From CAWEPK01 sp963835595 (GTDB lineage: Bacteria > Desulfobacterota > Syntrophorhabdia > Syntrophorhabdales > WCHB1-27), in contig CAWIGL010000002.1 of NCBI GenBank assembly GCA_963835595.1, forward strand, positions 2,108,001-2,172,000: a stretch of DNA of 64,000 nt, in the 5' to 3' direction. The position numbers and the translations under genes were made by a program. Position 1 is the stretch's first letter. Every line of letters starts with the position of its first letter. Below are positions 53,323-62,056 of the stretch, piece after piece. The notes beneath the pieces are model-generated. The model did no database searches. It was not told where the DNA came from and worked only from the letters and a program-made list of their open reading frames with translations.

Positions 53323-53832
53323 ATGAAGCGTATGTTCCGGTTCCCCCGCCCGGCAACGGCCGTCGTTGCCGCCGCATTGTTTTGTATGGCCCTCATCCTC
53401 GTCTACCCGTCAGCTCCGCAGGCGCAACAGACCGGCGCCCCTGCTGCGCAGACCCAGGCGGCACAGACGGCCGCCCCCGCGGCCCAGCCGCAGGCGTCCG
53501 AGACCAGCCGCATCGATGCGCGGATCAAGGCGTTTCATGCCAGGCTCAAGATCACGCCGGCCCAGGAAGAGCAATGGAACAAGCTCGCAGACGTAATGCG
53601 GGAGAATGCGACGACGATGATGGCCCTCGCAAAGGCCCGCAGGGCAAAGGGCGCCATGAATGCAGTGGACGACCTCAAGTCTTACAGCGAGATCGTGGAC
53701 GCCCAGGCGGCCGGACTCCATAAGTTCATCCCGGCCTTCGAGCCGCTTTACAACAGCATGTCCGACGGGCAGAAAAAGAACGCCGATGCCGTTTTTACGC
53801 GCCACTTCCAGAAGAAGGCGAAGAAGAAATAA
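53323..53832 (+). CDS. Spy/CpxP-like (LTxxQ motif) periplasmic protein
   Basis: A 169-residue exported protein with a signal ending at APQAQQ, an Ala/Gln/Thr/Pro-rich linker (residues 30-65) and a helical domain with KITPAQEEQWNKLADVMREN and MSDGQKKNADAVF, the two LTxxQ-type motifs of the Spy/CpxP family. Members are periplasmic chaperones or metal/envelope-stress sensors. A small Pro/Tyr-rich exported protein follows 17 nt later and may be part of the same response. Confidence 0.85.
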   Translation: MKRMFRFPRPATAVVAAALFCMALILVYPSAPQAQQTGAPAAQTQAAQTAAPAAQPQASETSRIDARIKAFHARLKITPAQEEQWNKLADVMRENATTMMALAKARRAKGAMNAVDDLKSYSEIVDAQAAGLHKFIPAFEPLYNSMSDGQKKNADAVFTRHFQKKAKKK

Positions 53833-53849
53833 GGCCGGTTTTCCGGCCG

Positions 53850-54161
53850 ATGCTGGAGGGAGTCATGGAAAGATTGAAAACGCTGGCCGGGACTATCGGG
53901 GCGGCTGCGAGGTGCGCGGCGGTCCTCGTCCTGGCCGTTGTCATGGTCGCAATCTCCGTAACGGCAGTTCCCGCGAGAGATGGGGAGCGCCACGACCGGG
54001 GAAGGGAGCGGTACAGGCATGAAAGGTATCACAGGCGTCCTATGTACTACCCCGCACCCATCTACCCGGCGCCCGTCTATGCGGTCCCGCCGCCGATCGC
54101 GTATCCGCCGCCGGAGCCGCCGCCGGGCATAAACCTGGTCTTCCCGATCCACATAAGGTAG
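53850..54161 (+). CDS. Small exported Pro/Tyr-rich protein
   Basis: About 98-103 residues. An N-terminal hydrophobic signal (AAARCAAVLVLAVVMVAISV) is followed by an Arg/His-rich stretch (ERHDRGRERYRHERYHRR) and a low-complexity tail of PAPIYPAPVYAVPPP type ending LVFPIHIR. No family recognised beyond short proteins with this composition found beside Spy-like genes. His/Arg content may bind metal or wall polymers. The likelier start is the ATG at 53865. Confidence 0.6.
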   Translation: MLEGVMERLKTLAGTIGAAARCAAVLVLAVVMVAISVTAVPARDGERHDRGRERYRHERYHRRPMYYPAPIYPAPVYAVPPPIAYPPPEPPPGINLVFPIHIR

Positions 54162-54220
54162 GCGGCGCTCCAAGTGGAAAAACAGGCGGGGATTGGGCTG
54201 ATTCCCGGCCTTTGCGGCAG

Positions 54221-54243
54221 GTTCTCAGAGGTCCCCTGAGAAC
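54221..54243. repeat. 8-bp inverted repeat at a stop codon
   Basis: GTTCTCAG (54221-54228) and CTGAGAAC (54236-54243) flank a 7-nt loop over the stop codon of the minus-strand small gene. No T-run follows, so termination is uncertain. Confidence 0.35.
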
Positions 54244-54563
54244 ATGTCCATAAGGTCCCTTTCCCGGAGGAGGTTCCTCTTCCACGTCCGGTAGAAAGGG
54301 ATGATATAAGGCAGGAGCCGCATGGCATAGTACGGGGGCAGGAGGGGCAGCCCCACGAGGTCGCCGAAGACTATGAGCATGAAGAGGTTGGCGATGTCCC
54401 CCTTGTCCTTCCTGAGATCGACTACCAGCTCGTGGATGGTGAACCCGTAGAAGACTTCGGAAAGGGTCTTTCGGGTCTTCTTCAGCCTCTCCGAAAGAAG
54501 GGAAAGGGGGTTGCCGGGATTTTTTGCGCCTTTCGCCGTCGAATGAGCCTTTGTCCTCTTCAT
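54225..54563 (-). CDS. Conserved hypothetical small membrane-associated protein
   Basis: A 112-residue protein with a basic N-terminus (KRTKAHSTAKGAK), an amphipathic region, and a hydrophobic segment (DIANLFMLIVFGDLVGLPLL) followed by PPYYAMRLLPYIIPFYRTWK. I recognise no domain, though similar short proteins with the PPYY-x-x-R-LLPY pattern occur in Deltaproteobacteria. It lies downstream of the AsmA-like gene on the same strand, 67 nt away, and may be co-transcribed. Confidence 0.6.
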   Translation of the reverse strand: MKRTKAHSTAKGAKNPGNPLSLLSERLKKTRKTLSEVFYGFTIHELVVDLRKDKGDIANLFMLIVFGDLVGLPLLPPYYAMRLLPYIIPFYRTWKRNLLRERDLMDMFSGDL

Positions 54564-54630
54564 GCCTTGCTCCAGGTATCCTTTAGCCAGTTTGCCATAA
54601 AATCAAGCCAGGTGCAACGGCGTTGCGTTT

Positions 54631-57600
54631 TCACGAGTGCGGGAGCACGGACTCGATGATTTTTACCGGGATCTTCAGGATGCGCTCGCCCATGCCGAGG
54701 ATCTCGGCGCCTACGGCAGAGGGGGGCAGAGGGGTCACGCCGGGGCGCTCGAGGTCGCCGGCAACGCGGACCGGTATCGCGATAATCCTTCCCTCCAGGA
54801 TATAACGGAGGCCGGGGATCGCCTTTATTATCCTGCTCGCGGTAGTAAACGGCACAACGAGGACCAGGACGTCTACCTTCTTTTTGGCGGGGTCTATATC
54901 GCCCTTCAGGATGAGGTCTACGGAGGCGGCATCGATCTCGCCTTCTTTGATCGTTATCCTCTCCTTTTCGATCTCGAATGTGGCCTTCGCGGAGTTGTAG
55001 GAGAAGCCGTTTTTGGCGATGTCGGGGATGGCGTAAATCGCGCTCAGCCCTGCAATCTCTAAAACCTTCGCGAGCGTGCCGAACCGGTATATGCGGCCGT
55101 CCTTGGCGACGAAATCGGCCTTCCCCCGCAGGGACTGCATCAATTCTTCCCCCGTCTTTCCCCTTCCTCTCACCTCTCCGTTTACGGCAAAGACGCCCGT
55201 GAATTCCTTCGTGTCGAGGAGGCAGGCAAACGCAGGCTGCACCTGCCTGTCCTTCGAGACGAGGAGGAAATCGACCGTCCATTGGCCGCCGTCATACTCA
55301 ATGCGGCCCGGCGTACCGATTCCGCAAATCTCCGCCTGATTGACGAGGAGGCGCACCGGCCCCCGGCTGAACGTCACGTCCGCATGCACGGGCCTCCATA
55401 GATACGCGCCATAGCTCACGTACTCCGGCCTGACCCGCAGCGTCCCTTCTATCGGCAGGTTACGCAAGGCGTGGCCGGTATCTGCGCCGCTCGCCTGTTC
55501 GATGATCTGCTTGAGGTCGAGGCCGCCCGTCGTAAGGTCAATGTCGATGGCGAAGGCGTCCCTGCCAGCGGCGACCTTCCCGCTTGCTTTCATAGTCCGC
55601 CCGAAGGCCGTAAAGTCCGAGCTTACGAATGCGCTCTCCCCCTGCGCCCTGATATCGAAGGCGGCAATCCTCAAGGGCATTTGCGAAAATCCGTGGACGG
55701 TGATGCCCGAGCCTTCGATGTCTCCTTTCGCGGTCGATGCGGAAGGCCGGCCTGGGACGATACGGGCCTCTATGTCCCCCTTGATCCTTCCCGTGACCAG
55801 CCCTTTTTCCGCGAACAGGGCGTCGATGGTCCCTTCCGTGAGGTTGCCCTTGAAAGCGCAGTCGATGGCCTGCCCCCGGCTGTGAAAGAAAAGGGAGGCC
55901 TTCGATTCCGCGTCGGCGATTACAAGGGGCTTGACGATAAGCTCTCCCGGCCGGGCGGCGACGCCGGCCGAGACGCGCGGGCCGTGATGCACGGTCACAT
56001 CGCCCGCGAAGGACTTTGCACCGCCCTTTTCCCATACGAGGCGCGCATTAGATACCGAGAGCGGCGTGCGGACCCGCAAGCCCTGCGGCAGATGGATGGA
56101 GTCCGACGCCCATTGCGCCCACCCCGCCCCTGTCTCTCCTGCGAACGCCAGGTCGGCCCGTCCTATCGCTTCCATCGAATAAGCAAGCCCGCCGGAGGCG
56201 ACGACGGAGGCGTCGAGGCAGCGGGCGTGCAGGCCGGAGAAGGAGAGCCGGTCCTGCGAGGCGTCGAACGTGCCCGTCCGCGCCTCGACCGGTCCCGGAA
56301 GTCCCGCCGCCTGCACTGTGATATCTTCTATCCGCCCTATTACGTGAAACTGCCATTGCGCCGGATGGGCGACGGGGCCTTTCATGCTCATCGCGTCGAT
56401 CCTTACTATGCCTTGCGCGGGTCCGACCCGCTCAAGGCGGCCTTTCGGCTGTGCCATCGACCGGAGCCACGGATCGATCTCGTCGAGCGACACGACGGCC
56501 GCGCCTGAGTCGATGCTAAGATATGGGTCCACTCCGGCGGCCAATTGCGCGGAAAGGCCGGAGAAAGAGGACCTGCCCGCCTTCCCGGAAAGGCCGTTAA
56601 CGCTTATCCGACCTCCGGCCTTATCGTAATGGAAGCTGCCCGCTTCGATATCGAAGGGGTAGGGGAAGCGGTCGTAGGCGGCCTGAAGGCGGAAAGACGG
56701 GACATCGACGACTATCCGGACGGGCTTTTGCAGCGAATCGAAGACTACCGTGCCCTCCGCCGTTCCACGGGGCGAGCGGACCATCTCGATCTCTCTGTCA
56801 AGGTCGGGGTCGGGCGCGAGACGCGTGAGGTAGAAGGGGAGCTGCGCAACGTCCGCGGTTACGCGCGTTTCGAGGCGGAAGGGTGTGCCCGGCGTGCTTT
56901 CCCTCAAGTCGAGCCGTATTTTTCCTTTTGCTGCGCGGTTCGGTCCCATGCGGCCGGATAAGTCAGACCCCTCCAGGAAGCCCCCGGCAATGCGCATCTT
57001 CCCCACGATTGCGTCAACCTGAAGGCGGCTTTCCGGCAGGACTACTGCGCCGGCCGCGACGCTGCCCGCTGCCGCTATATGCTCCGCTTTTACCATGTCG
57101 CGCAGCGAGGCGCCCCTGGCGGCGAGCGTAATGGCGGAAACATTCCCCGCCCGGATGACATCGAAGGCATCGCGCACGTCCTTGTCCTGCCCGGCGAAGA
57201 AGAGAAAGGCGCTGCGGACGCCGGCAGCATCTGCCTCCCCTGCGCTGATCCGGGCGGTCGCCCGCGACGAGGCGGGGTCGAGGCCCATTTCCCCTGAAAG
57301 CCGCTTAATCGCAGGGTAGAGGCTGTCGAGGCTTTCGATGGAGACGCTCTTTTTTTCGCCCTCCAGGCGCAGGCCGCCCTTGAGCCGGAGCTTCTGGAAG
57401 GAAAGGCGTTCGTCGCCTTTCCGCAGGGACGCGCGATCGACGCTCGTATCCAACCCGGCAGCGAGCCTGCGTGCCCCATCTACGCGGAAGGTTAAGGTTA
57501 TGTCCCCTTGCGCGTCCTCGACCTGCGGCCGCAGCGCAGGGAGAATCCGCCGGGCGACAGGGCCGGCGTCAAGGCCGGCCACGCGGAGGTCCGCCTCTCC

Positions 57601-58221
57601 CTTGAACCCTTTCGGCTCAAGCCATCCTTTCAGCGAGGCCCGCCGCCAGACGTTCGACGCGCAGTCGAGCGCGATCTCTACGTGCGTCTCCCCGACGGCC
57701 AGCCGCCCTTCGATGTCGTCGAGCCGGAGTGCGGCCTGGTCGCCGTCGAGGAGCGTGATGCGGCCTTTTGCGACGGAGACCGTGAGGCCGGGGACGCTGG
57801 AGGTCAGCCGGAGGACGGCCGGCGCTGCCTCGTCTTCGAGGGCCTTCAGGGAGACGCCCCTGGGGGCGGCCGGCAATGCAGGCATTTCCATGCGCAAGTC
57901 GGGGCCTTCGAGGTCGATGCGGGCGAGGCGCACCTTGCCCAGAAAGAGCGGCAGGAGACTGGGGTAGACCGAAAGGGTGTCGAAGGCGCCCGAGACCTTC
58001 CCGGAAATGCTCCCCCGGACGAGGGTGATCGAGGGGCGTGGGACGAAGGCGACCTCTATTTTTTCCGCCTGCACGGCTGCCCCTGTCCTTTGGGATATTT
58101 CCGAGAGCACCCGCGACCTGACCCGTCCGAAGTCGATGAAGCGGGGAAGCAGGAGAAGAACGAGAAAGAAAAAGACCAGGGCGACCGCGGCGCCCGTCAT
58201 GACCTTCGGAGCAGTCCTCAT
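54631..58221 (-). CDS. Large AsmA-like (TamB/AsmA superfamily) membrane-anchored protein
   Basis: A 1196-residue protein, intact over 3.6 kb. One N-terminal helix (residues 8-27, AVALVFFFLVLLLLPRFIDF) anchors it; the start LSEISQRTGAAVQAEKIEVAF and FLGKVRLARIDLEGPDLRME is typical of AsmA proteins. The body is a long beta-rich repeat region. The C-terminus (ELMQSLRGKADFVAKDGRIY, IEKERITIKEGEID, RVAGDLERPGVTPL) is the AsmA_2/DUF3971 region. Such proteins bridge inner and outer membrane and are implicated in phospholipid transport. It diverges from the outer-membrane MetA-type gene. Confidence 0.85.
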   Translation of the reverse strand: MRTAPKVMTGAAVALVFFFLVLLLLPRFIDFGRVRSRVLSEISQRTGAAVQAEKIEVAFVPRPSITLVRGSISGKVSGAFDTLSVYPSLLPLFLGKVRLARIDLEGPDLRMEMPALPAAPRGVSLKALEDEAAPAVLRLTSSVPGLTVSVAKGRITLLDGDQAALRLDDIEGRLAVGETHVEIALDCASNVWRRASLKGWLEPKGFKGEADLRVAGLDAGPVARRILPALRPQVEDAQGDITLTFRVDGARRLAAGLDTSVDRASLRKGDERLSFQKLRLKGGLRLEGEKKSVSIESLDSLYPAIKRLSGEMGLDPASSRATARISAGEADAAGVRSAFLFFAGQDKDVRDAFDVIRAGNVSAITLAARGASLRDMVKAEHIAAAGSVAAGAVVLPESRLQVDAIVGKMRIAGGFLEGSDLSGRMGPNRAAKGKIRLDLRESTPGTPFRLETRVTADVAQLPFYLTRLAPDPDLDREIEMVRSPRGTAEGTVVFDSLQKPVRIVVDVPSFRLQAAYDRFPYPFDIEAGSFHYDKAGGRISVNGLSGKAGRSSFSGLSAQLAAGVDPYLSIDSGAAVVSLDEIDPWLRSMAQPKGRLERVGPAQGIVRIDAMSMKGPVAHPAQWQFHVIGRIEDITVQAAGLPGPVEARTGTFDASQDRLSFSGLHARCLDASVVASGGLAYSMEAIGRADLAFAGETGAGWAQWASDSIHLPQGLRVRTPLSVSNARLVWEKGGAKSFAGDVTVHHGPRVSAGVAARPGELIVKPLVIADAESKASLFFHSRGQAIDCAFKGNLTEGTIDALFAEKGLVTGRIKGDIEARIVPGRPSASTAKGDIEGSGITVHGFSQMPLRIAAFDIRAQGESAFVSSDFTAFGRTMKASGKVAAGRDAFAIDIDLTTGGLDLKQIIEQASGADTGHALRNLPIEGTLRVRPEYVSYGAYLWRPVHADVTFSRGPVRLLVNQAEICGIGTPGRIEYDGGQWTVDFLLVSKDRQVQPAFACLLDTKEFTGVFAVNGEVRGRGKTGEELMQSLRGKADFVAKDGRIYRFGTLAKVLEIAGLSAIYAIPDIAKNGFSYNSAKATFEIEKERITIKEGEIDAASVDLILKGDIDPAKKKVDVLVLVVPFTTASRIIKAIPGLRYILEGRIIAIPVRVAGDLERPGVTPLPPSAVGAEILGMGERILKIPVKIIESVLPHS

Positions 58222-58430
58222 AAGTGCTTTTCCTTTTAGTCCTCGGAAGATGGAGAATGGGAGATGCCTTCGCGGTCTTCCTTCACCGGTTCCTCATAGG
58301 TATAGCATAATACACGCTATGGCCGGCCGGTTCAAGGGATGCGGGCAGGACTGCCGCGGCAAGGGCGGTCGCAATCGACTGTGTGGAGAAGCGAGTGGCG
58401 GCCGAAGGGCCGCGGCATTACATTGGTATT

Positions 58431-59240
58431 ATGGGGTGGGTCCGGGGCGGATTTTGGAAGCGCGGCTCGCGGCTGCCGGTCGCGGTCGTTCTCCTCGCTG
58501 CAGCGCTCTGGCCTGCGCTTGCATCGGGCGGTCCGCCCTTCCGCACAGACGATCCGGAGCCGGTAGATTATAAACACTGGGAATTCTATACAGCCACCCA
58601 GTATGAAAACGACAGGGGAGACCTCTCCGGCACGGCGCCACACTTTGAGGCGAACTACGGCGTGGCGCCGAACGTCCAGCTCCACCTCATCGTCCCCGAT
58701 GCCTACGATAAGCCCAAAGGCGGCCCTGCCCTCTTCGGGCCGGGCGACGTCGAGCTGGGGGTCAAGTACCGCTTCGTGCAGGAAAGCGAATACGTCCCGA
58801 TGGTCGGCACATTCCCCCTCCTCGAAGTGCCGACGGGGAGCAGGGCGAGGGGCCTGGGGACCGGCCAGCCCCAGCTCTTTCTCCCCATCTGGCTCCAGAA
58901 AAGCCTCGGGCCGTGGACGAGCTACGGCGGCGGTGGGTACTGGATTAACCCCGGTGCGGGCAACAAAGACTACTGGTTCGCGGGCTGGCTTATACAGCGT
59001 GATATAACCAGGTGGCTCACCATAGGCGCGGAGTTGTTCCACCAGACCGCGCCCGTAACGGGCGGGCAGGCCGAGACGGGGTATAATATCGGCGCAATCA
59101 TCAACTTCACCGAGGTTCACCACTTCATCTGCTCGGCCGGGACGGACATCCACGGCCCTGCCAGCTTTTTCTTCTATGCGTCCTATCTGATGACGTGGGG
59201 ACCCGCCGAGACAGGCGCAGAGAGAAAGGCGGCAAAATGA
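58431..59240 (+). CDS. Outer-membrane transporter-like protein (MetA-pathway family)
   Basis: About 269 residues. A signal (LPVAVVLLAAALWPALASG) precedes PPFRTDDPEPVDYKHWEFY, the usual opening of this family of beta-barrel proteins; ANYGVAPNVQLHLIVP and LGVKYRFVQE follow, with alternating hydrophobic strands throughout. Members are annotated as phenol-degradation MetA-pathway or transporter proteins, but function is unproven. An earlier GTG (58383) is in frame. The divergent gap to the AsmA-like gene (58222-58430) holds AT-rich TATAGCATAAT near 58300 as a possible promoter. Confidence 0.78.
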   Translation: MGWVRGGFWKRGSRLPVAVVLLAAALWPALASGGPPFRTDDPEPVDYKHWEFYTATQYENDRGDLSGTAPHFEANYGVAPNVQLHLIVPDAYDKPKGGPALFGPGDVELGVKYRFVQESEYVPMVGTFPLLEVPTGSRARGLGTGQPQLFLPIWLQKSLGPWTSYGGGGYWINPGAGNKDYWFAGWLIQRDITRWLTIGAELFHQTAPVTGGQAETGYNIGAIINFTEVHHFICSAGTDIHGPASFFFYASYLMTWGPAETGAERKAAK

Positions 59241-59827
59241 AGGCACGATCTTTCGCAGGCGCGCTCATTCTTTTTCTGGTCCTCATCATCGTTTCCGGCG
59301 GGTGCGGAGGCAGCGCGGGCCCGGCCGTCCGCGGCCGGCCGGCGGCCGGCGTCTTCACCGAGCCGAGGAATGTGGGAAGCCCCCCTGAAGGCATGGTGGA
59401 CCTTACCATAGAGGCGTCGGTGAAGACGCCGACGCCCGAGCATTATCTCCTTGAGTCGAGACCCGTGCCGCCCGGCGGCGGCTTTCCCTTCGAGCTGAAC
59501 GTGGACGGACAGGAGATCGTCTGGAAGGTCGAGGGGGCAAGGGAGAGCACCCCTGTCTACGGTCCATCGGGCAGGCTGCCGGAGGGCGGCGAGGGGATCA
59601 GGTACGTGCTGGAAAAGACGATCCGCCTGCCCGCCGGGCCTCACCACGTGGTCTTCGGCGTCCCCTGCGACGATTACTACACCGAGGTGAAGGTCTCCCT
59701 CGAAGAAGAGATGGGCCACACGCTGGAGTTCCGGCCCGTCTACGCGATGGGGAGGCGGGCATACCGGAGCTTCTTCCACGGCATCAGCAGGACCGTTGTC
59801 TATCTGGACGGGGTAAGAATAAAGTAG
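59237..59827 (+). CDS. Lipoprotein of unknown function
   Basis: About 196 residues. The ATG at 59237 overlaps the previous stop (ATGA) and gives a clean signal with lipobox (LVLIIVSGGC). The mature part has a beta-sandwich-like pattern (DLTIEASVKTPTPEHYLLES, LEKTIRLPAGPHHVVFGVP) and ends HGISRTVVYLDGVRIK. No domain recognised; the conserved end suggests a structured C-terminus. Its last 87 bases recur, slightly diverged, about 2 kb downstream. Confidence 0.7.
   Translation: MKARSFAGALILFLVLIIVSGGCGGSAGPAVRGRPAAGVFTEPRNVGSPPEGMVDLTIEASVKTPTPEHYLLESRPVPPGGGFPFELNVDGQEIVWKVEGARESTPVYGPSGRLPEGGEGIRYVLEKTIRLPAGPHHVVFGVPCDDYYTEVKVSLEEEMGHTLEFRPVYAMGRRAYRSFFHGISRTVVYLDGVRIK
59741..59827 (+). repeat. 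Direct repeat copy 1 (end of the lipoprotein gene)
   Basis: The last 87 bases of the lipoprotein gene match 61829-61914 with about ten differences and one gap. Together the copies bracket chrA and the PAP2-like gene. Confidence 0.8.
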
Positions 59828-59845
59828 ACGTATGCAGGAGTGACG

Positions 59846-61030
59846 ATGGGTGAGGGTGCGGCCGGCGTGACTATGGACAGAAAAAGGAACCGGAAGGGTT
59901 CAGTCCGCGAGGTGGCTCGCGTCTTCCTCAAGCTCGGCACGATAGCCTTCGGCGGCCCTGCTGCCCATATCGCCATGATGCACGATGAAACATGCCTGCG
60001 CAGGGGATGGGTAAGCGAGGACCGCTTTCTGGACCTTCTGGGGGCAGCCAACATCATACCGGGGCCGAGCTCGACCGAGATGGCGATCTATCTCGGGTAC
60101 GAAAGGGCCGGGTGGAGGGGACTCGTCGCGGGCGGGGCCTGCTTCATCCTGCCGGCCATGATCATCGTCCTGGCGCTCGCATGGGCCTATGTGAGGTACG
60201 GCAGCGCTCCCCAGGCAATATGGCTCCTTTACGGCATCAAGCCCGTCGTGGTTGCGGTGATCGTCCAAGCACTCTGGAAGCTCCTCAGGACCGCAGTCAA
60301 AGGACCGCTTTTGGCATGGATAGGACTACTCGTGCTTGGTCTCTATCTCTGGGGGTTCAACGCGATAGCCCTCATTTTTGGCAGCGGCCTTCTCGTGATG
60401 ACGGTAAGGAACGGACGGCGCCCGTGGAGAGGGGGCGCACCCGTCCTGGCAATCCTTCCGGCCATAGGCGTGCCGGCGGGAGCGGCCGCGGCGCCTTTCA
60501 GCCTCACCAGCCTGTTCTTGATCTGCCTCAAGATCGGGTCTGTCGTCTTCGGCTCGGGCTACGTGCTTCTCGCGTTTCTGCGCGCCGACTTTGTGCAGCG
60601 CCTCGGTTGGCTCACGGACCATCAAATTCTCGATGCCGTAGCCGTCGGTCAGTTCACGCCGGGACCTGTTTTTACCACCGCCACGTTCATCGGGTATCTC
60701 CTGGGCGGCGTACCTGGGGCCGTACTCGGCACCGTCGGTATCTTCCTCCCCTCCTTCATCCTCGCGGCAGCAGTCTTTCCCCTGGTCGGTGTCCTGCGCC
60801 GTTCCCGATGGGCGAGCGCATTCCTCGACGGGGTTAACGTGGGAGCACTTGGACTTATGGCCGGGGTTACGTGGCAGCTCGGCCGCGCTGCCCTTGTCGA
60901 CTGGCTCACCCTCGGGTTGGCTGTAGTTTCGGGCTTTGTCCTATTCCGGTTCAGAATCAATTCTGCGTGGATTATTCTGGGCGGAGGCATTATCGGCCTG
61001 GTCTGGAAGCTGGTTGGCTGGAATCCTTGA
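59846..61030 (+). CDS. chrA: ChrA chromate transporter (fused two-domain)
   Basis: A 394-residue long-chain CHR protein. Two repeated halves each start with the conserved motif (LGTIAFGGPAAHIAMMHDE and LKIGSVVFGSGYVLLAFLRAD) and contain ANIIPGPSSTEMAIYLGY and AVGQFTPGPVFTTATFIGYL. About ten helices. It exports chromate or acts as an anion antiporter. The ATG at 59846 has AGGAG 5 nt upstream; in-frame GTG 59840 overlaps it. It is bracketed, with the PAP2-like gene, by the lipoprotein-end repeats. Confidence 0.93.
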   Translation: MGEGAAGVTMDRKRNRKGSVREVARVFLKLGTIAFGGPAAHIAMMHDETCLRRGWVSEDRFLDLLGAANIIPGPSSTEMAIYLGYERAGWRGLVAGGACFILPAMIIVLALAWAYVRYGSAPQAIWLLYGIKPVVVAVIVQALWKLLRTAVKGPLLAWIGLLVLGLYLWGFNAIALIFGSGLLVMTVRNGRRPWRGGAPVLAILPAIGVPAGAAAAPFSLTSLFLICLKIGSVVFGSGYVLLAFLRADFVQRLGWLTDHQILDAVAVGQFTPGPVFTTATFIGYLLGGVPGAVLGTVGIFLPSFILAAAVFPLVGVLRRSRWASAFLDGVNVGALGLMAGVTWQLGRAALVDWLTLGLAVVSGFVLFRFRINSAWIILGGGIIGLVWKLVGWNP

Positions 61031-61069
61031 CGGGGGCGTGGTGTACGGAATAAAAATAGGGGGATCATC

Positions 61070-61711
61070 ATGAGCAAGAGGGGTATGCGCATCGAATATG
61101 CGGTATGGCCGGCGCTCTTCGCCGTCGGCGCGCTATCCGTATTGGCCGCAGGCCGTTATGCATATTTTCCAGGGGACGTCGTAGCCGAAAGGTGGGTGCA
61201 ATCCTTCTTCCCCGGAGACCTGACCTGGGCACGGGAGGTCTCGACGTCCGCGGAGTTCCCCTGGCTCCTTATCATACTTGGCGTAGTCGCCGCCTTTTCA
61301 TGGGCATTTGCCGGATGGCGCGCCGCGCTACTCTCGATCGTGAGCCTTGCAGGCATGCTGGCCCTTGGAATGTGGCTCGGCCCAATTATCGGCAGGCCGA
61401 GACCTTCTCCCGACCTCGTGCACGTGACGAAACTGCTTCCCGGCTACAGCTTTCCTTCTCTATTTGCCCTTAGATATGCCGCAACGTTCGGCTTTCTGAC
61501 GATCCTTGCCGTAGCGAGGTGCACCGGTACCATACGCGCCGTCATACCCATCATCTGTGCCGCCCTCCTCGTTCTTGGCTGGTTCGCCCGGATAGCCCTC
61601 GCAGCCCATTGGCCAAGCGACGTCATCATCTCCTACTATCTGGGCCTGCTCTGGGCCGCTTTCCTCACTCGGCTCGGCGCCAAACGGTCTTCAACCGGGG
61701 GCAACCGGTAA
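61070..61711 (+). CDS. PAP2-like membrane protein with altered catalytic motif
   Basis: A 213-residue protein with six helices. Motif 1 reads GPIIGRPRPSPD and motif 3 reads ARIALAAHWPSDVI, so the third-motif His and Asp are present. The middle PSGH motif is replaced by FPSLFALRYAATFG, lacking the usual His. This suggests altered or lost phosphatase activity unless the His is supplied elsewhere. It starts 40 nt after chrA. Confidence 0.75.
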   Translation: MSKRGMRIEYAVWPALFAVGALSVLAAGRYAYFPGDVVAERWVQSFFPGDLTWAREVSTSAEFPWLLIILGVVAAFSWAFAGWRAALLSIVSLAGMLALGMWLGPIIGRPRPSPDLVHVTKLLPGYSFPSLFALRYAATFGFLTILAVARCTGTIRAVIPIICAALLVLGWFARIALAAHWPSDVIISYYLGLLWAAFLTRLGAKRSSTGGNR

Positions 61712-61828
61712 GCTTGTAAGACTCCAATGGTGGAGCGGCATCCGTACATGCGCAACCCGTAGCAGGGCGTGAAAATCGAGCAGGGCCTGCCCCTGCTACT
61801 CGGTAAGGATGGCGTGGATCGCCTGGGC

Positions 61829-61914
61829 TACGTAATGGGAGACGGGCATACCGGAGCTTCTTCCACGGCATCAGCAGGACTATCGTCTATCTGGACGGGG
61901 TCAGGATAAAGTAG
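61829..61914 (+). pseudogene. Duplicated lipoprotein C-terminus (repeat copy 2)
   Basis: Encodes AYRSFFHGISRTIVYLDGVRIK and a TAG in one frame, the end of the lipoprotein at 59237, with mostly silent differences and a one-base gap near 61841. There is no start codon or upstream lipoprotein sequence. The gap around it (61712-62056) also has an inverted repeat (GTAGCAGGG near 61760 with CCCTGCTAC near 61791) and nothing else recognisable. Confidence 0.75.
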
Positions 61915-62056
61915 GCGTCCGGCGGCGGACGCGAGGGACCGTAATGCGGCATCGGCGGCCTTATCTCATTCCTACCCCCTTGCAACGGGCGCCGGCAGGG
62001 GATAGAATCTTTGAGGCAAATCTGAACGCATTCATTTCCGTCATGGAGGACATTGC

